A stretch of DNA of 64,000 bases, from NCBI RefSeq assembly GCF_002240055.1, contig NZ_CP016753.1, forward strand, positions 1 to 64,000, written 5' to 3'. Of the stretch, positions 53,738-61,889 are shown one piece after another (the stretch's first letter is position 1; each line of letters starts with the position of its first letter). The notes beneath the pieces are model-generated. The model was given only the letters and a program-made list of their open reading frames with translations, was not told the DNA's origin and did not search any database. The position numbers were made by a program, and so were the translations under genes. This stretch comes from Leptotrichia sp. oral taxon 498 (GTDB lineage: Bacteria; Fusobacteriota; Fusobacteriia; Fusobacteriales; Leptotrichiaceae).

Positions 53738-54961
53738 TTATTCTTCAAAATAATTTTTTTGCAGTCCATAGGTCGATATTTTTCGGTTCACCAAATAAGC
53801 AAATACAACAATAATCACAAAATATGGCAAATTGCTAAACCCAAACACTTCTCCACCAATAAAAATTGGCGCTAGTAAAGTATTTGTCGCACTTCCAAAT
53901 ACACTTATATATCCCGCTGCTGCGACAAATTCAATTGGTAAACCAAAGAAAATAGCTATCACGGCTCCCAATGAGGCTCCAATTGAAAACAGCGGTGTCA
54001 CTTCTCCCCCCTGAAATCCTGCAGATAACGTTAATGTCGTCAATATCAATTTAATTATCCAGTCATACATATAAACTTGTTTCCCCGAAAAACTATTTTC
54101 AATTAAATTCGTTCCAAGTCCAGTATATCGACCTTCATGCAGCATCAAAAATACTATACTTAACAAAATTCCAATAACAAAAATTCTGTAATAAGAATTT
54201 TTAATCTTTTCTGACAAATATTTCTTCAAAAAATTTTGTAAATAAACAAATAAATTTCCAACAATTCCAAAAATTATCCCTAAAATTGCAAATTTTACAA
54301 ATGCCAAAGGCGTTACTGCAAAATTTGTATTTACAAAATGATTAAATTTTTCAAGTCCAAGAAAAGCGGAAGTCCAACTTGCAACAAATGAAGAAACAAT
54401 TGCCGGAAGTAAAGCATACAGCTGCAAATTCCCCAATGTCAAGACTTCTAAAGCGAAGAATAGAGCTGCTATCGGAGTTTGGAATAATCCTCCAAAACCT
54501 GCTGCCATTCCTATCACTAAAAAAATCTTAGATTTATTTGGAAAGCCAAAATATTTTTTAAATTTATGAGAAATTGTTGCTCCCAACTGTACAGCAACCC
54601 CTTCACGCCCAGCACTTCCGCCAAACAAATGTGTAATCCAAGTTGCAATTGACACAATTGGAACCAGTTTCAATGGAATTTCATTCTCAATTCCATGTCC
54701 CACTTCAAAAATCAGCCCCATTCCCTTTTTCGCCCTACCGGCAAATTTTTTGTAAATAAAAACTATCAAAAGTCCATCCAAAGCTAAAAAAGGAACAAAA
54801 TAATACAAATACTCTTTTCTAATATTTCCTATTAAAAGCAATCCTCTCCCAAAAATTGTATCAATTATTCCTACAATAAAACCAATAATAATCCCAGCGA
54901 CTATCAATTTTAAATACAGAAAATATGAATACTGATAGCTTTCTTTTATATTTTTTAACAT
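53738..54961 (-). CDS. ClC-family antiporter, CLC-F (fluoride/proton) type
   Basis: 407 residues from the ATG at 54961 (AAAGGA upstream; the longer start at 54991 is rejected). Ten or more membrane segments and the ClC gating motif 'GREGVAVQLG' (Glu120) are clear. Residues known to mark CLC-F proteins are present: Met81 in 'KGMG' in place of the usual Ser, and Glu320 plus Thr322 in 'FQGGEVTPLFSIG'. Their numbers match the well-studied enterococcal/Enterobacter-type CLC-F (M79, E118, E318, T320) with a constant offset of 2. It likely expels fluoride. No fluoride riboswitch is visible upstream. Confidence 0.85.
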   Translation of the reverse strand: MLKNIKESYQYSYFLYLKLIVAGIIIGFIVGIIDTIFGRGLLLIGNIRKEYLYYFVPFLALDGLLIVFIYKKFAGRAKKGMGLIFEVGHGIENEIPLKLVPIVSIATWITHLFGGSAGREGVAVQLGATISHKFKKYFGFPNKSKIFLVIGMAAGFGGLFQTPIAALFFALEVLTLGNLQLYALLPAIVSSFVASWTSAFLGLEKFNHFVNTNFAVTPLAFVKFAILGIIFGIVGNLFVYLQNFLKKYLSEKIKNSYYRIFVIGILLSIVFLMLHEGRYTGLGTNLIENSFSGKQVYMYDWIIKLILTTLTLSAGFQGGEVTPLFSIGASLGAVIAIFFGLPIEFVAAAGYISVFGSATNTLLAPIFIGGEVFGFSNLPYFVIIVVFAYLVNRKISTYGLQKNYFEE

Positions 54962-55073
54962 ATAATTTTCCTTTCTAAAATTTATTGACATAAAATTTAA
55001 TGACTCTTAATATTAAACCCAATTAAATTTTATCATATTTTTTTTGAACATAATAGTTTTATTTTAATTTTGA

Positions 55074-55126
55074 AATAAAAAAAAGCTGCTTAACACAATT
55101 GATAAAATCGTATAAACAGCTTTTTT
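55074..55126 (-). terminator. terminator of the MliC-like gene
   Basis: AAGCTG / CAGCTT stem extended by A:T pairs, ~28-base loop, T run on the minus strand. It begins 15 bp past the stop of the 55141-55776 gene and separates it from the ClC gene. Confidence 0.75.
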
Positions 55127-55140
55127 ATTTTTATTTTTGG

Positions 55141-55776
55141 CTATTCTTCAATTGAACCGTGTCCATTACTTTTTAGAGCACAGTTTTTATCTTTTCCATT
55201 TTCTGTATAAATAGCTTCTTTTTCTTTTATTTGAATAGAAACATTTCCGTCGGAATATTTTTCTCCACTACCAGATACTGTAGAATCTAAGTTATATATA
55301 GTTCCATAACCATCAGCTAATTTTACTTTATCTGTTGAAAGATTTTCAACTGTTATATCTTGATAACCGTCACAACTGAATTTTCTCAACAAATTAGTTT
55401 TTTGATTTGAACTTCCATTATTTGAATTTTCATTACTTGTCAAATTACAGCTTTCATCATTTCCGTTTGATGTAAATACAGCATCATTTCCTTTTATTTG
55501 AATAGAAATTCCATTACCCTTGTATTCTTCTCCACTAGCAGATCTTGTTAATTTCAAATTATAAACTTTTCCAGTATCATCTGTTAATCTAACTTTATTT
55601 GTAGAAAGATTTTCAACTGTCACGTTTCTGCTACTGCAGCTAAACTTTCTTGTCAAATTTTTAGAAGTTGCTGCAGTTTTTTTTCTTGATGATCTTGATA
55701 TAGCTGAATATCCGATAGAAGCGATAGCCATCACTCCAATTAAAGTTGCTAAAATCATTTTTTTTGTTGATTTCAT
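55141..55776 (-). CDS. exported protein with two MliC-like (lysozyme inhibitor) domains
   Basis: 211 residues with a signal peptide or anchor (KKMILATLIGVMAIASIGYSA). Two tandem ~75-residue units follow (~45-115 and ~135-205), each with 'KFSC...VTVENLSTxKVxLxDxxGxxYNLxxTxSxSGExYxxxxxSIQIKxxxAxxTxNGxxxxC'-like order: first Cys, beta strands, SGE(K/E)Y, IQIK and last Cys. This matches MliC, the membrane-bound inhibitor of C-type lysozyme, whose two cysteines form a disulfide. Two domains in one chain are less usual. It would guard the cell wall against host lysozyme in the mouth; this is inference. Confidence 0.8.
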   Translation of the reverse strand: MKSTKKMILATLIGVMAIASIGYSAISRSSRKKTAATSKNLTRKFSCSSRNVTVENLSTNKVRLTDDTGKVYNLKLTRSASGEEYKGNGISIQIKGNDAVFTSNGNDESCNLTSNENSNNGSSNQKTNLLRKFSCDGYQDITVENLSTDKVKLADGYGTIYNLDSTVSGSGEKYSDGNVSIQIKEKEAIYTENGKDKNCALKSNGHGSIEE

Positions 55777-55859
55777 AATATTCCCTCGCTTTTCTTCAAT
55801 TTTATTTTTTGAAATTTTTTTTTAAATTTTTAAATATCTTACCTCCAAATTTCAGTATG

Positions 55860-55887
55860 AGTATACTCTACTTTACTTTGTTTACAA
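55860..55887 (-). promoter_or_regulatory. promoter of the MliC-like gene
   Basis: Minus strand: TTGTAA, 16-bp spacer, TATACT; the -10 overlaps a palindrome GAGTATACTC. The leader is about 75 nt. Confidence 0.55.
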
Positions 55888-55981
55888 TATTTAATTAATT
55901 ATAATTTTAATAGTTTTTCAATATAAAAATCATATAATTTTTAAAATTTCTGCTTTTCAAAAAATTTTTTTTTAATCTTAT

Positions 55982-57370
55982 TTATTCTGATCTTGTGAGC
56001 ATTCCAACACACTCAATATGTGCCGTCTGAGGAAACATATCCACCGCAGTAATTTTCTCCAATTTATACCCTTTTTCAATCAAAAATTTACTATCTCTAG
56101 CAAAAGTCGCTGGATTACAAGAAATATAAACTATTTTTTCAATTTTATTTTTTACAACGCTTCTAAGTGCTTTTTCATCAATTCCTCTTCTAGGCGGGTC
56201 AAAAATTATTCCACTAATTTTTTCTTTTTTCAAAATTTCAGGTAAAATTTTTTCAACTTTTCCATTTAGTAAACTCACATGCTTCAATCCATTTTCTTCA
56301 ATAGTTATATTTCCCGCAACAACCGAACTTTCAACACTTTCAATACCAATAACTTTTTTAACGTTTTTAGAAAGTATCATCGCAATCGTCCCAGTCCCAG
56401 AAAACGCATCAACCACAGTTCCTTTTTTATTTTCTCCAAAATATTCAATCGCTTTGTCGTACAATTTTATCGCCTGTCTTTTATTAATTTGGAAAAATGA
56501 ATCTGGATAAATCTTAAATTTTATTCCTTCAATTTCCTCTTCCAAATAACTTTCACCAAAAATATGTCTACTTTCATTACCTAAAATCACATTATTCTGC
56601 TCTTTTTTCATTGAAATATAAACTGATTTCACTTTTTCGTTTTCTTCATACATTTTTTCTAGAACTTTAACCAAATTCTTATATTGGGAAGTTTTATTTA
56701 CAACAACGACAACCATAACGTCATTTTTTTCATTATTTCTTACCATTATGTGTTTCAAAAATCCAGTATTATTAACTTCATTATAAACTTTAAATTCATT
56801 TTTCGTTCCATTAAAACTGTTTATTTCTTTCAAAAATTTATTTATTATTTTATCAGCAATTTCTGAACGTAACAGATTCTCCTTTGCTGTAAACACATCA
56901 TGAGATTTTCTCGAATAAAATCCTGTCATAATTTTTCCATCTTTTTTATAAATTGGCTCCGCTGTCTTGTTCCGATAATTTTTTTTATGTTCACTCGCAA
57001 TTATATCTTCCAAAATAACTTCTTTAAAATTTATCCCGCCAATCTTTGTCAAAACCTCTTTCAGCATCTCATTTTTATACTCCAGCTGCTTCTCGTATTT
57101 AAGCATTCCAAAGTCACATCCGTCAAAATCTTCAAAACTTACTTTTGACAAATCTGCGATTCTATCTTTTGAAGGCTCAATTATCCGTGTAATAAGTCCT
57201 CTCCCATAACTTTTTTTCAAAGAAATAATCTCGATTTCAAGCTTATCACAAGGTACACTCATTGGAACAAAAAATGTAAATCCATCAACCCTGCCAATTC
57301 CTTCGCCGCCAAATACAATTTTCTCAATTTCAATTTCCAATTTTTGACCAATTTTAAAATTTTTTCCCAT
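55982..57370 (-). CDS. RumA/TrmA-family RNA (uracil-C5) methyltransferase, cluster cysteines mostly lost
   Basis: 462 residues: an N-terminal TRAM domain (~1-60), a middle domain, and a SAM methyltransferase with 'VDAFSGTGTIAMIL', 'FDPPRRGIDEKAL' and the catalytic Cys in 'ISCNPATFARD'. This is the RlmD/RlmCD group that makes m5U in 23S rRNA (U747/U1939). Family members often carry a 4Fe-4S cluster on four Cys; here only the Cys in 'DGCDFGML' remains and the others are absent. The exact target site is not known. Confidence 0.9.
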   Translation of the reverse strand: MGKNFKIGQKLEIEIEKIVFGGEGIGRVDGFTFFVPMSVPCDKLEIEIISLKKSYGRGLITRIIEPSKDRIADLSKVSFEDFDGCDFGMLKYEKQLEYKNEMLKEVLTKIGGINFKEVILEDIIASEHKKNYRNKTAEPIYKKDGKIMTGFYSRKSHDVFTAKENLLRSEIADKIINKFLKEINSFNGTKNEFKVYNEVNNTGFLKHIMVRNNEKNDVMVVVVVNKTSQYKNLVKVLEKMYEENEKVKSVYISMKKEQNNVILGNESRHIFGESYLEEEIEGIKFKIYPDSFFQINKRQAIKLYDKAIEYFGENKKGTVVDAFSGTGTIAMILSKNVKKVIGIESVESSVVAGNITIEENGLKHVSLLNGKVEKILPEILKKEKISGIIFDPPRRGIDEKALRSVVKNKIEKIVYISCNPATFARDSKFLIEKGYKLEKITAVDMFPQTAHIECVGMLTRSE

Positions 57371-57441
57371 TTCTTAATTTTTTTCTCCTAATTTTATAAA
57401 TTATTTTTGTAATTCTAAAATAATTTTTTTTATATTTTCTA

Positions 57442-58716
57442 TTACTTTTTCAAATATTCCAAAATATTTTTTAATTGTAGTCCAATCCCATATTTTATTG
57501 CTTCTTCATCTACATTAAATTTTGGATGATGTAAATCATAAATCATATTTTTAGTTTCATTTCTTGTTCCCAATCTAAAAAAACATCCAGGAATTTTATT
57601 CAAGAAATAACTCACATCTTCCACATCCATTCTTGCCTCTTTTATTCTTTCAAGTGAATTTTCTCCAAATAAATCAACAATATTTTCAGTAACAAACTCC
57701 GTCATTTTTTCATCATTAATCACAGGAGTATAACCAAGTCTTATGCTAACTTTCACTTTTCCACCAAGACTTTCTACAAAAATTGGCAAATCCCTCTCAA
57801 TAGTTTCTTTTATAAAAAGTCTAGTCTCATTAGAAAGTGTTCTAATTGTCCCTAACATTTCCACTTTATCACAGACAATATTATTCGTCTCTCCACCTTT
57901 AAATGATCCAATCGTAATAACTGCACCTTCTCTAGGATCAATTCTTCTGCTCACAATTGACTGAAAAAACTCCAAAACTTTCGCTCCAATCAATATCGCA
58001 TCAACCCCTTTATGTGGTAACGCCGCATGAGCTGAAACTCCATGAATAGTAGCTTTCAATTGTGCCGAACAAGCATGAGCTTTCCCAACTTTCACACCAA
58101 TTTTCCCAGTCGGAATCTCTGGTGCCATATGAAGTGCAAAAAACGCATCAATCTTTCTTCCAGCACCTTTACTGTTTTTTTCTTTGTCCTCAAAATCACT
58201 ATTTCCAAAAGCTTTTTTTTCAAATTTTAAAGCGCCATTTTTTATCATTCTATCAGCACCACCATTAGTTTCCTCCGCAGGTTGAAAGAAAAATCTCACA
58301 GTTCCATTCCATTTATCCTTATTTTCCACTAAAACTTTCGCGACTCCCAATTGAATAGTTGTGTGAGTATCGTGCCCACAAGCGTGCATTTTCCCAAGAT
58401 TTTTCGACTTATACTCCACATCATTTTCCTCAAAAATCGGCAATGCATCAATATCTGCCCTCGTCGCAACAGTATGATTTTTACCATTTTTCTTATCATC
58501 ATTATAAATTGTCGCAACCACGCCAGTATTTATAATCTCAAAAAATTCAATATTATTTTTTGATAAAAATTCCTTAATTAGTTTACTCGTTTCAAATTCT
58601 TCGTCCCCCAATTCAGGATTCATATGTATAGTTCTTCTAATTTTTACCATTTCATCATAAATTTTATCAACATTTTCTTTTATAAATTTATTTAATTCTT
58701 GTGAATTCATCATCAT
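57442..58716 (-). CDS. M20-family amidohydrolase (N-acyl amino acid / hippurate hydrolase type)
   Basis: About 424 residues. Metal ligands are in 'HACGHDTHTT', 'EETNGGADRMI' (general base Glu and ligand) and later 'HHPKFNVDE'; a lid domain with 'GKAHACSAQLKATIHGVSAHAA' (dimerisation His) lies in the middle. It hydrolyses an acyl group from an amino acid or similar substrate, e.g. N-acetyl-L-amino acids or hippurate. The GAAAGAAG site precedes three in-frame ATG codons at 58716-58708, so the exact start is not certain. Confidence 0.9.
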   Translation of the reverse strand: MMMNSQELNKFIKENVDKIYDEMVKIRRTIHMNPELGDEEFETSKLIKEFLSKNNIEFFEIINTGVVATIYNDDKKNGKNHTVATRADIDALPIFEENDVEYKSKNLGKMHACGHDTHTTIQLGVAKVLVENKDKWNGTVRFFFQPAEETNGGADRMIKNGALKFEKKAFGNSDFEDKEKNSKGAGRKIDAFFALHMAPEIPTGKIGVKVGKAHACSAQLKATIHGVSAHAALPHKGVDAILIGAKVLEFFQSIVSRRIDPREGAVITIGSFKGGETNNIVCDKVEMLGTIRTLSNETRLFIKETIERDLPIFVESLGGKVKVSIRLGYTPVINDEKMTEFVTENIVDLFGENSLERIKEARMDVEDVSYFLNKIPGCFFRLGTRNETKNMIYDLHHPKFNVDEEAIKYGIGLQLKNILEYLKK

Positions 58717-58719
58717 CAC

Positions 58720-59048
58720 TTCTTTCTCTTTTTATTTTCTATATTATATTTGAAAAATCGAATAAAATCAATGTTTATTTGATTAATGGCTAAATAAACT
58801 TTTTTCAAAAAACTGTAATACTAAAATCAAACTTAAAAGCTATGGCTATTTACTCAAAACCTAAATTTATACAATTTCATTAGTTTAATTTTAAATTAGT
58901 TCGAATATATTTAAGAAAATAAAAATAATTATAAAAAGCACCAAGATATTTTTTTCTCAGTGCTTTATTTTTTATTTAATCTTTAAATTTAATAGTAGTC
59001 TGTAAACTATAATATTTTTAATCTAAAAATTTATTTAATTTAATCAAT
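58720..59048. other. AT-rich intergenic region with one terminator
   Basis: About 330 bp between the M20 hydrolase and the metal transporter permease. It has the terminator at 58931-58966 and presumably the hydrolase promoter. No reading frame or repeat of note was seen. Confidence 0.5.
58931..58966 (-). terminator. terminator of the znu-type operon
   Basis: AAAGCAC / GTGCTTT 7-bp stem with an 18-base loop and T-rich tail on the minus strand, ~82 bp past the permease stop. Confidence 0.7.
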
Positions 59049-59888
59049 TTATCTAATTTTTCCTTTTACAAAAGCACCTACTTTCACAATTAACATTATA
59101 ACAATCAAAGCTACTATTATAGCTGGTCCTGATGGAATGTTGAAAATATATGAGAATAATAATCCGAATAATATTCCTAAAAATGAGAATAATATTGACA
59201 AATATATTATTACACTGTATTTTCTTGCGATAATTGCCGCTGTTGCTTGTGGTATTGTTAAAATTGAGATTATTAGAATAATTCCAATTGTTTTTATATT
59301 TATAATAATCGCTGATGAAATCATTATAATCATAAAGTAATTTACAAACTTGACTGGTACGCCGTATAATTTATAAAAATTTTCATCAAAACTTGAATAA
59401 ACTATTGCTTTGTAGAAAATTACGAAAAATATGATTGTAATAATGTCTAAAATTAGCAGCGAAATTATATTTATGCTATTTGACAGCAAAATATTTCCAA
59501 AAAGATAAGTTGACATATCCGCTTGATAGCCCGGTGTCATAAAGGAAAATATAATTCCAATTGCCATTCCAAATGACATCATTATTCCAATTCCTAAATC
59601 GCCATTTACACCAAAAAAATCTTTCAGTATAAGTATCAATACTCCTGATAATATAGAAAATATTAATCCAAAAATCAATGGATCGTTTAGTGGCAATTTG
59701 AAAAAATATATTAAATACACTCCTATTCCGATTCCACCATACGAAGCGTGACTGATACTCGACGATATGAACACCATTTTTTTATTTACAATATAGGTTC
59801 CTATTATCCCACAGCAGATGCTTGATAAAATACCCACAATAAGAGCATTTCTCATGAAAGCATAGTTAAAAATTTCTAAAAATTCCAT
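59049..59888 (-). CDS. znuB: metal ABC transporter permease, ZnuB type
   Basis: 279 residues with eight or nine membrane segments and family motifs 'GTYIVNKKMVFISSSISHASYGGIG', 'GDLGIGIMMSFGMAIG' and 'ILIISILTIPQATA' (each quoted by its core). It is the ABC-3 permease of zinc or manganese import. It follows the ATPase gene after a 129-bp gap. The His-rich partner lipoprotein suggests zinc. The Znu symbol is given by this context. Confidence 0.85.
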   Translation of the reverse strand: MEFLEIFNYAFMRNALIVGILSSICCGIIGTYIVNKKMVFISSSISHASYGGIGIGVYLIYFFKLPLNDPLIFGLIFSILSGVLILILKDFFGVNGDLGIGIMMSFGMAIGIIFSFMTPGYQADMSTYLFGNILLSNSINIISLLILDIITIIFFVIFYKAIVYSSFDENFYKLYGVPVKFVNYFMIIMISSAIIINIKTIGIILIISILTIPQATAAIIARKYSVIIYLSILFSFLGILFGLLFSYIFNIPSGPAIIVALIVIMLIVKVGAFVKGKIR

Positions 59889-60017
59889 TTTTCTCCCATT
59901 CTTTATGTATTTCCTTTTTTATAAAAATATTAGTATCTTTATTTATGACTCGTTACTTTTACTGTATTCTTACTATTTTTGAAAAATCTCTATTTTTAAT
60001 AATTATTAGCTAAAGCT

Positions 60018-60722
60018 CTATATTTTATGATTATGAATGTGCCTGTGAGCAAATTCACTCTTGAAAAATTCATTTTTATCTTCAAAAATACGAATTTCTT
60101 CTTCCACAATAAAAATCGAATCGACATAACAGCATAATTTATCCAGTTCATGCGAAATTACAACAATCGTAGAATCCGATAATTGCTTTATTTTCTCATA
60201 TAACTCAAACTCAAATTTTTTATCCAAAAAAGATTCAGGCTCATCCAAAAATAAAATTTCTGGCGATGATATTAAAGCTCTCGCAATCAAGGCTCTCTGT
60301 AACTGACCTCCAGAAACTTCGCTAATCAACTTATCTTTCAATTTTTCGATTTCAAATTCAACAAGCAAGTCATTTGTCCTTTTTCTATCTTCTGCACTAA
60401 ATTTTTTAAATAAATTCGACTTTTTTGTAAGTCCAGAAATCACTAAATCAAAAATATTAATAGGAAAAGAAGTATCAAACTCTCTAATTTGTGGCAAATA
60501 TCCAATTTTATTCTTGTCAACATAGTAATCTATTTCTCCAGACTTTTTCTTCAAAAAGCCAAGCATCAATTTTACCAAAGTTGACTTTCCGCCACCATTT
60601 CTCCCAATTATTGCAACATTTTTTCCTTTATAAATATCCAGCGAAATATCACTCAGAATAGCATCTTTTCCATAATTAAAATTCAAATTTTTTACTGATA
60701 TTAACTTTTTATTATTCTGCAT
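60018..60722 (-). CDS. znuC: metal ABC transporter ATP-binding protein, ZnuC type
   Basis: 234 residues with Walker A 'GRNGGGKSTLVKL', signature 'VSGGQLQRALIARAL', Walker B 'ILFLDEPESFLD' and the H-loop 'VVISHELD'. The early 'LNFNYGKDAILSDISL' and the metal-cluster family pattern around 'PQIREFDTSFPINIFDLV' are typical of ZnuC/MntB-like ATPases. It lies 48 bp after the lipoprotein gene and drives the permease encoded next. Confidence 0.88.
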   Translation of the reverse strand: MQNNKKLISVKNLNFNYGKDAILSDISLDIYKGKNVAIIGRNGGGKSTLVKLMLGFLKKKSGEIDYYVDKNKIGYLPQIREFDTSFPINIFDLVISGLTKKSNLFKKFSAEDRKRTNDLLVEFEIEKLKDKLISEVSGGQLQRALIARALISSPEILFLDEPESFLDKKFEFELYEKIKQLSDSTIVVISHELDKLCCYVDSIFIVEEEIRIFEDKNEFFKSEFAHRHIHNHKI

Positions 60723-60770
60723 CTTTTCCCCTTAATTTTGTAACTCTGTTTATTAATTACACAAAAACAA

Positions 60771-61688
60771 TTATTGTAAGCTATCCACAAATTTTCTTAA
60801 ATTTTCAAAAACATCTTCTTCATCTGTATTAAATGTTACAATCTTCGCATTCGGAATCTCTTTTGCAATAATGTCAATACTTTGTTTTGGAAATTGAGGT
60901 TGCACTAAAATAGTTGAAATTCCGTCTTCTTTTGCTTCACTTATTATTTCTTGAATTTGCTTAGCTGATGGTTCCTTACCTTCAGATTCAATCGCTTCTT
61001 CTTCAATTCCAGTTCCTTTCAAGAAATATTCCAAAGCTGGATGGTAAATCATAAAATGTTTTTTTGTTTTTTTAGACATTTTTTCTGAAATTTCTTTTTT
61101 AAATCCATCCAATTCTTTTATAAAATCATTATAATTTTTTTCAAATTTATCTTTTTGATTCGGATAAGTTTCAACCAATTTATTTTTTATATTTTCTGCA
61201 ACTTTCGGCATCATTTCCAATGAAAACCAAACATGCGGATCAAACTTCCCATTATGTTCATGCTCGTCGTGATGATGTCCACCATGTTCGTCGTCATCGT
61301 GATCTTCCAAAAACAAATGCGGATCAATTCCATTTAAAACATTTAAAACTTTATTTTTATCATTAATCGCACTCGTAATTTTTTCCTCAAAATTTAAAGC
61401 ATCATATGTAAAAAATAATTTAGATTTCTCAAGTCTTACCAAATCATCAGTTTTAGGCTCAAATAATTCATGATTCATATTCGGCTGAATTACAGAAATC
61501 ACATTGTATTCTTTTCCTGCTATTTTTTGCACTACCCATTTTAATGGCGGAACACTTGCAACCAAAGTTTCTTTATCTTGATTTTTTGAAAAATTAACAT
61601 TTTTTAAATCATTTTTCCCACTTTCAGTTTTATTTCCGCACGAAACGATAATCAATCCCGCCGCCAAAACAATAAAAAATTTCTTCAT
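60771..61688 (-). CDS. znuA: zinc-binding lipoprotein, ZnuA type
   Basis: 305 residues. The N-terminal lipobox is 'LIIVSC' (lipid-modified Cys ~17). Metal-ligand His residues are in 'NMNHELFEP', 'HVWFS' and 'IYHPALEYF', and an acid-rich His loop 'HDDDEHGGHHHDEHEH' (~131-150) is typical of zinc-specific ZnuA. It captures metal outside the inner membrane. Its promoter faces that of an outer-membrane protein gene, with a palindrome at the predicted RNA start. Confidence 0.92.
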   Translation of the reverse strand: MKKFFIVLAAGLIIVSCGNKTESGKNDLKNVNFSKNQDKETLVASVPPLKWVVQKIAGKEYNVISVIQPNMNHELFEPKTDDLVRLEKSKLFFTYDALNFEEKITSAINDKNKVLNVLNGIDPHLFLEDHDDDEHGGHHHDEHEHNGKFDPHVWFSLEMMPKVAENIKNKLVETYPNQKDKFEKNYNDFIKELDGFKKEISEKMSKKTKKHFMIYHPALEYFLKGTGIEEEAIESEGKEPSAKQIQEIISEAKEDGISTILVQPQFPKQSIDIIAKEIPNAKIVTFNTDEEDVFENLRKFVDSLQ

Positions 61689-61711
61689 TTTCTTCTCCCT
61701 TCAAAACTTTG

Positions 61712-61725
61712 TTCTATAAATAGAA
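61712..61725. promoter_or_regulatory. palindrome at the znuA transcription start (candidate operator)
   Basis: TTCTAT-AA-ATAGAA, two perfect 6-bp arms, overlaps the last base of the znuA -10 box and covers the expected RNA start. Its place suits a metal-dependent repressor (Zur/Fur class), but the sequence does not match a textbook Zur box. Confidence 0.45.
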
Positions 61726-61753
61726 TTTTACTACAAAACTTTTATAAAGTCAA
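61725..61753 (-). promoter_or_regulatory. znuA promoter
   Basis: Minus strand: TTGACT, exactly 17 bp, TAAAAT, 37 bp upstream of the ATG. Confidence 0.75.
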
Positions 61754-61771
61754 ATATTTATCTCAAAAAGT

Positions 61772-61800
61772 TTGACTAACAAACTATAATATGATAAAAT
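61772..61800 (+). promoter_or_regulatory. promoter of the outer-membrane protein gene
   Basis: Plus strand: TTGACT, exactly 17 bp, TAAAAT, with the same hexamers and spacing as the znuA promoter. The two -35 boxes form the inverted repeat AGTCAAA-N16-TTTGACT (61748-61777). Confidence 0.75.
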
Positions 61801-61889
61801 ATTAATAATTTTTTTCACTATTAATATAAAAACTTTGAACAAAGCATTAATGTGAACAAAATAAAAAATAAATTTATCGAAGGAGATAT

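Noticed and set aside
54962-55080. Fluoride riboswitch upstream of the CLC-F gene
   Set aside because: I looked for the conserved GGnGAUGG and CUGAUG elements and did not find them in order.
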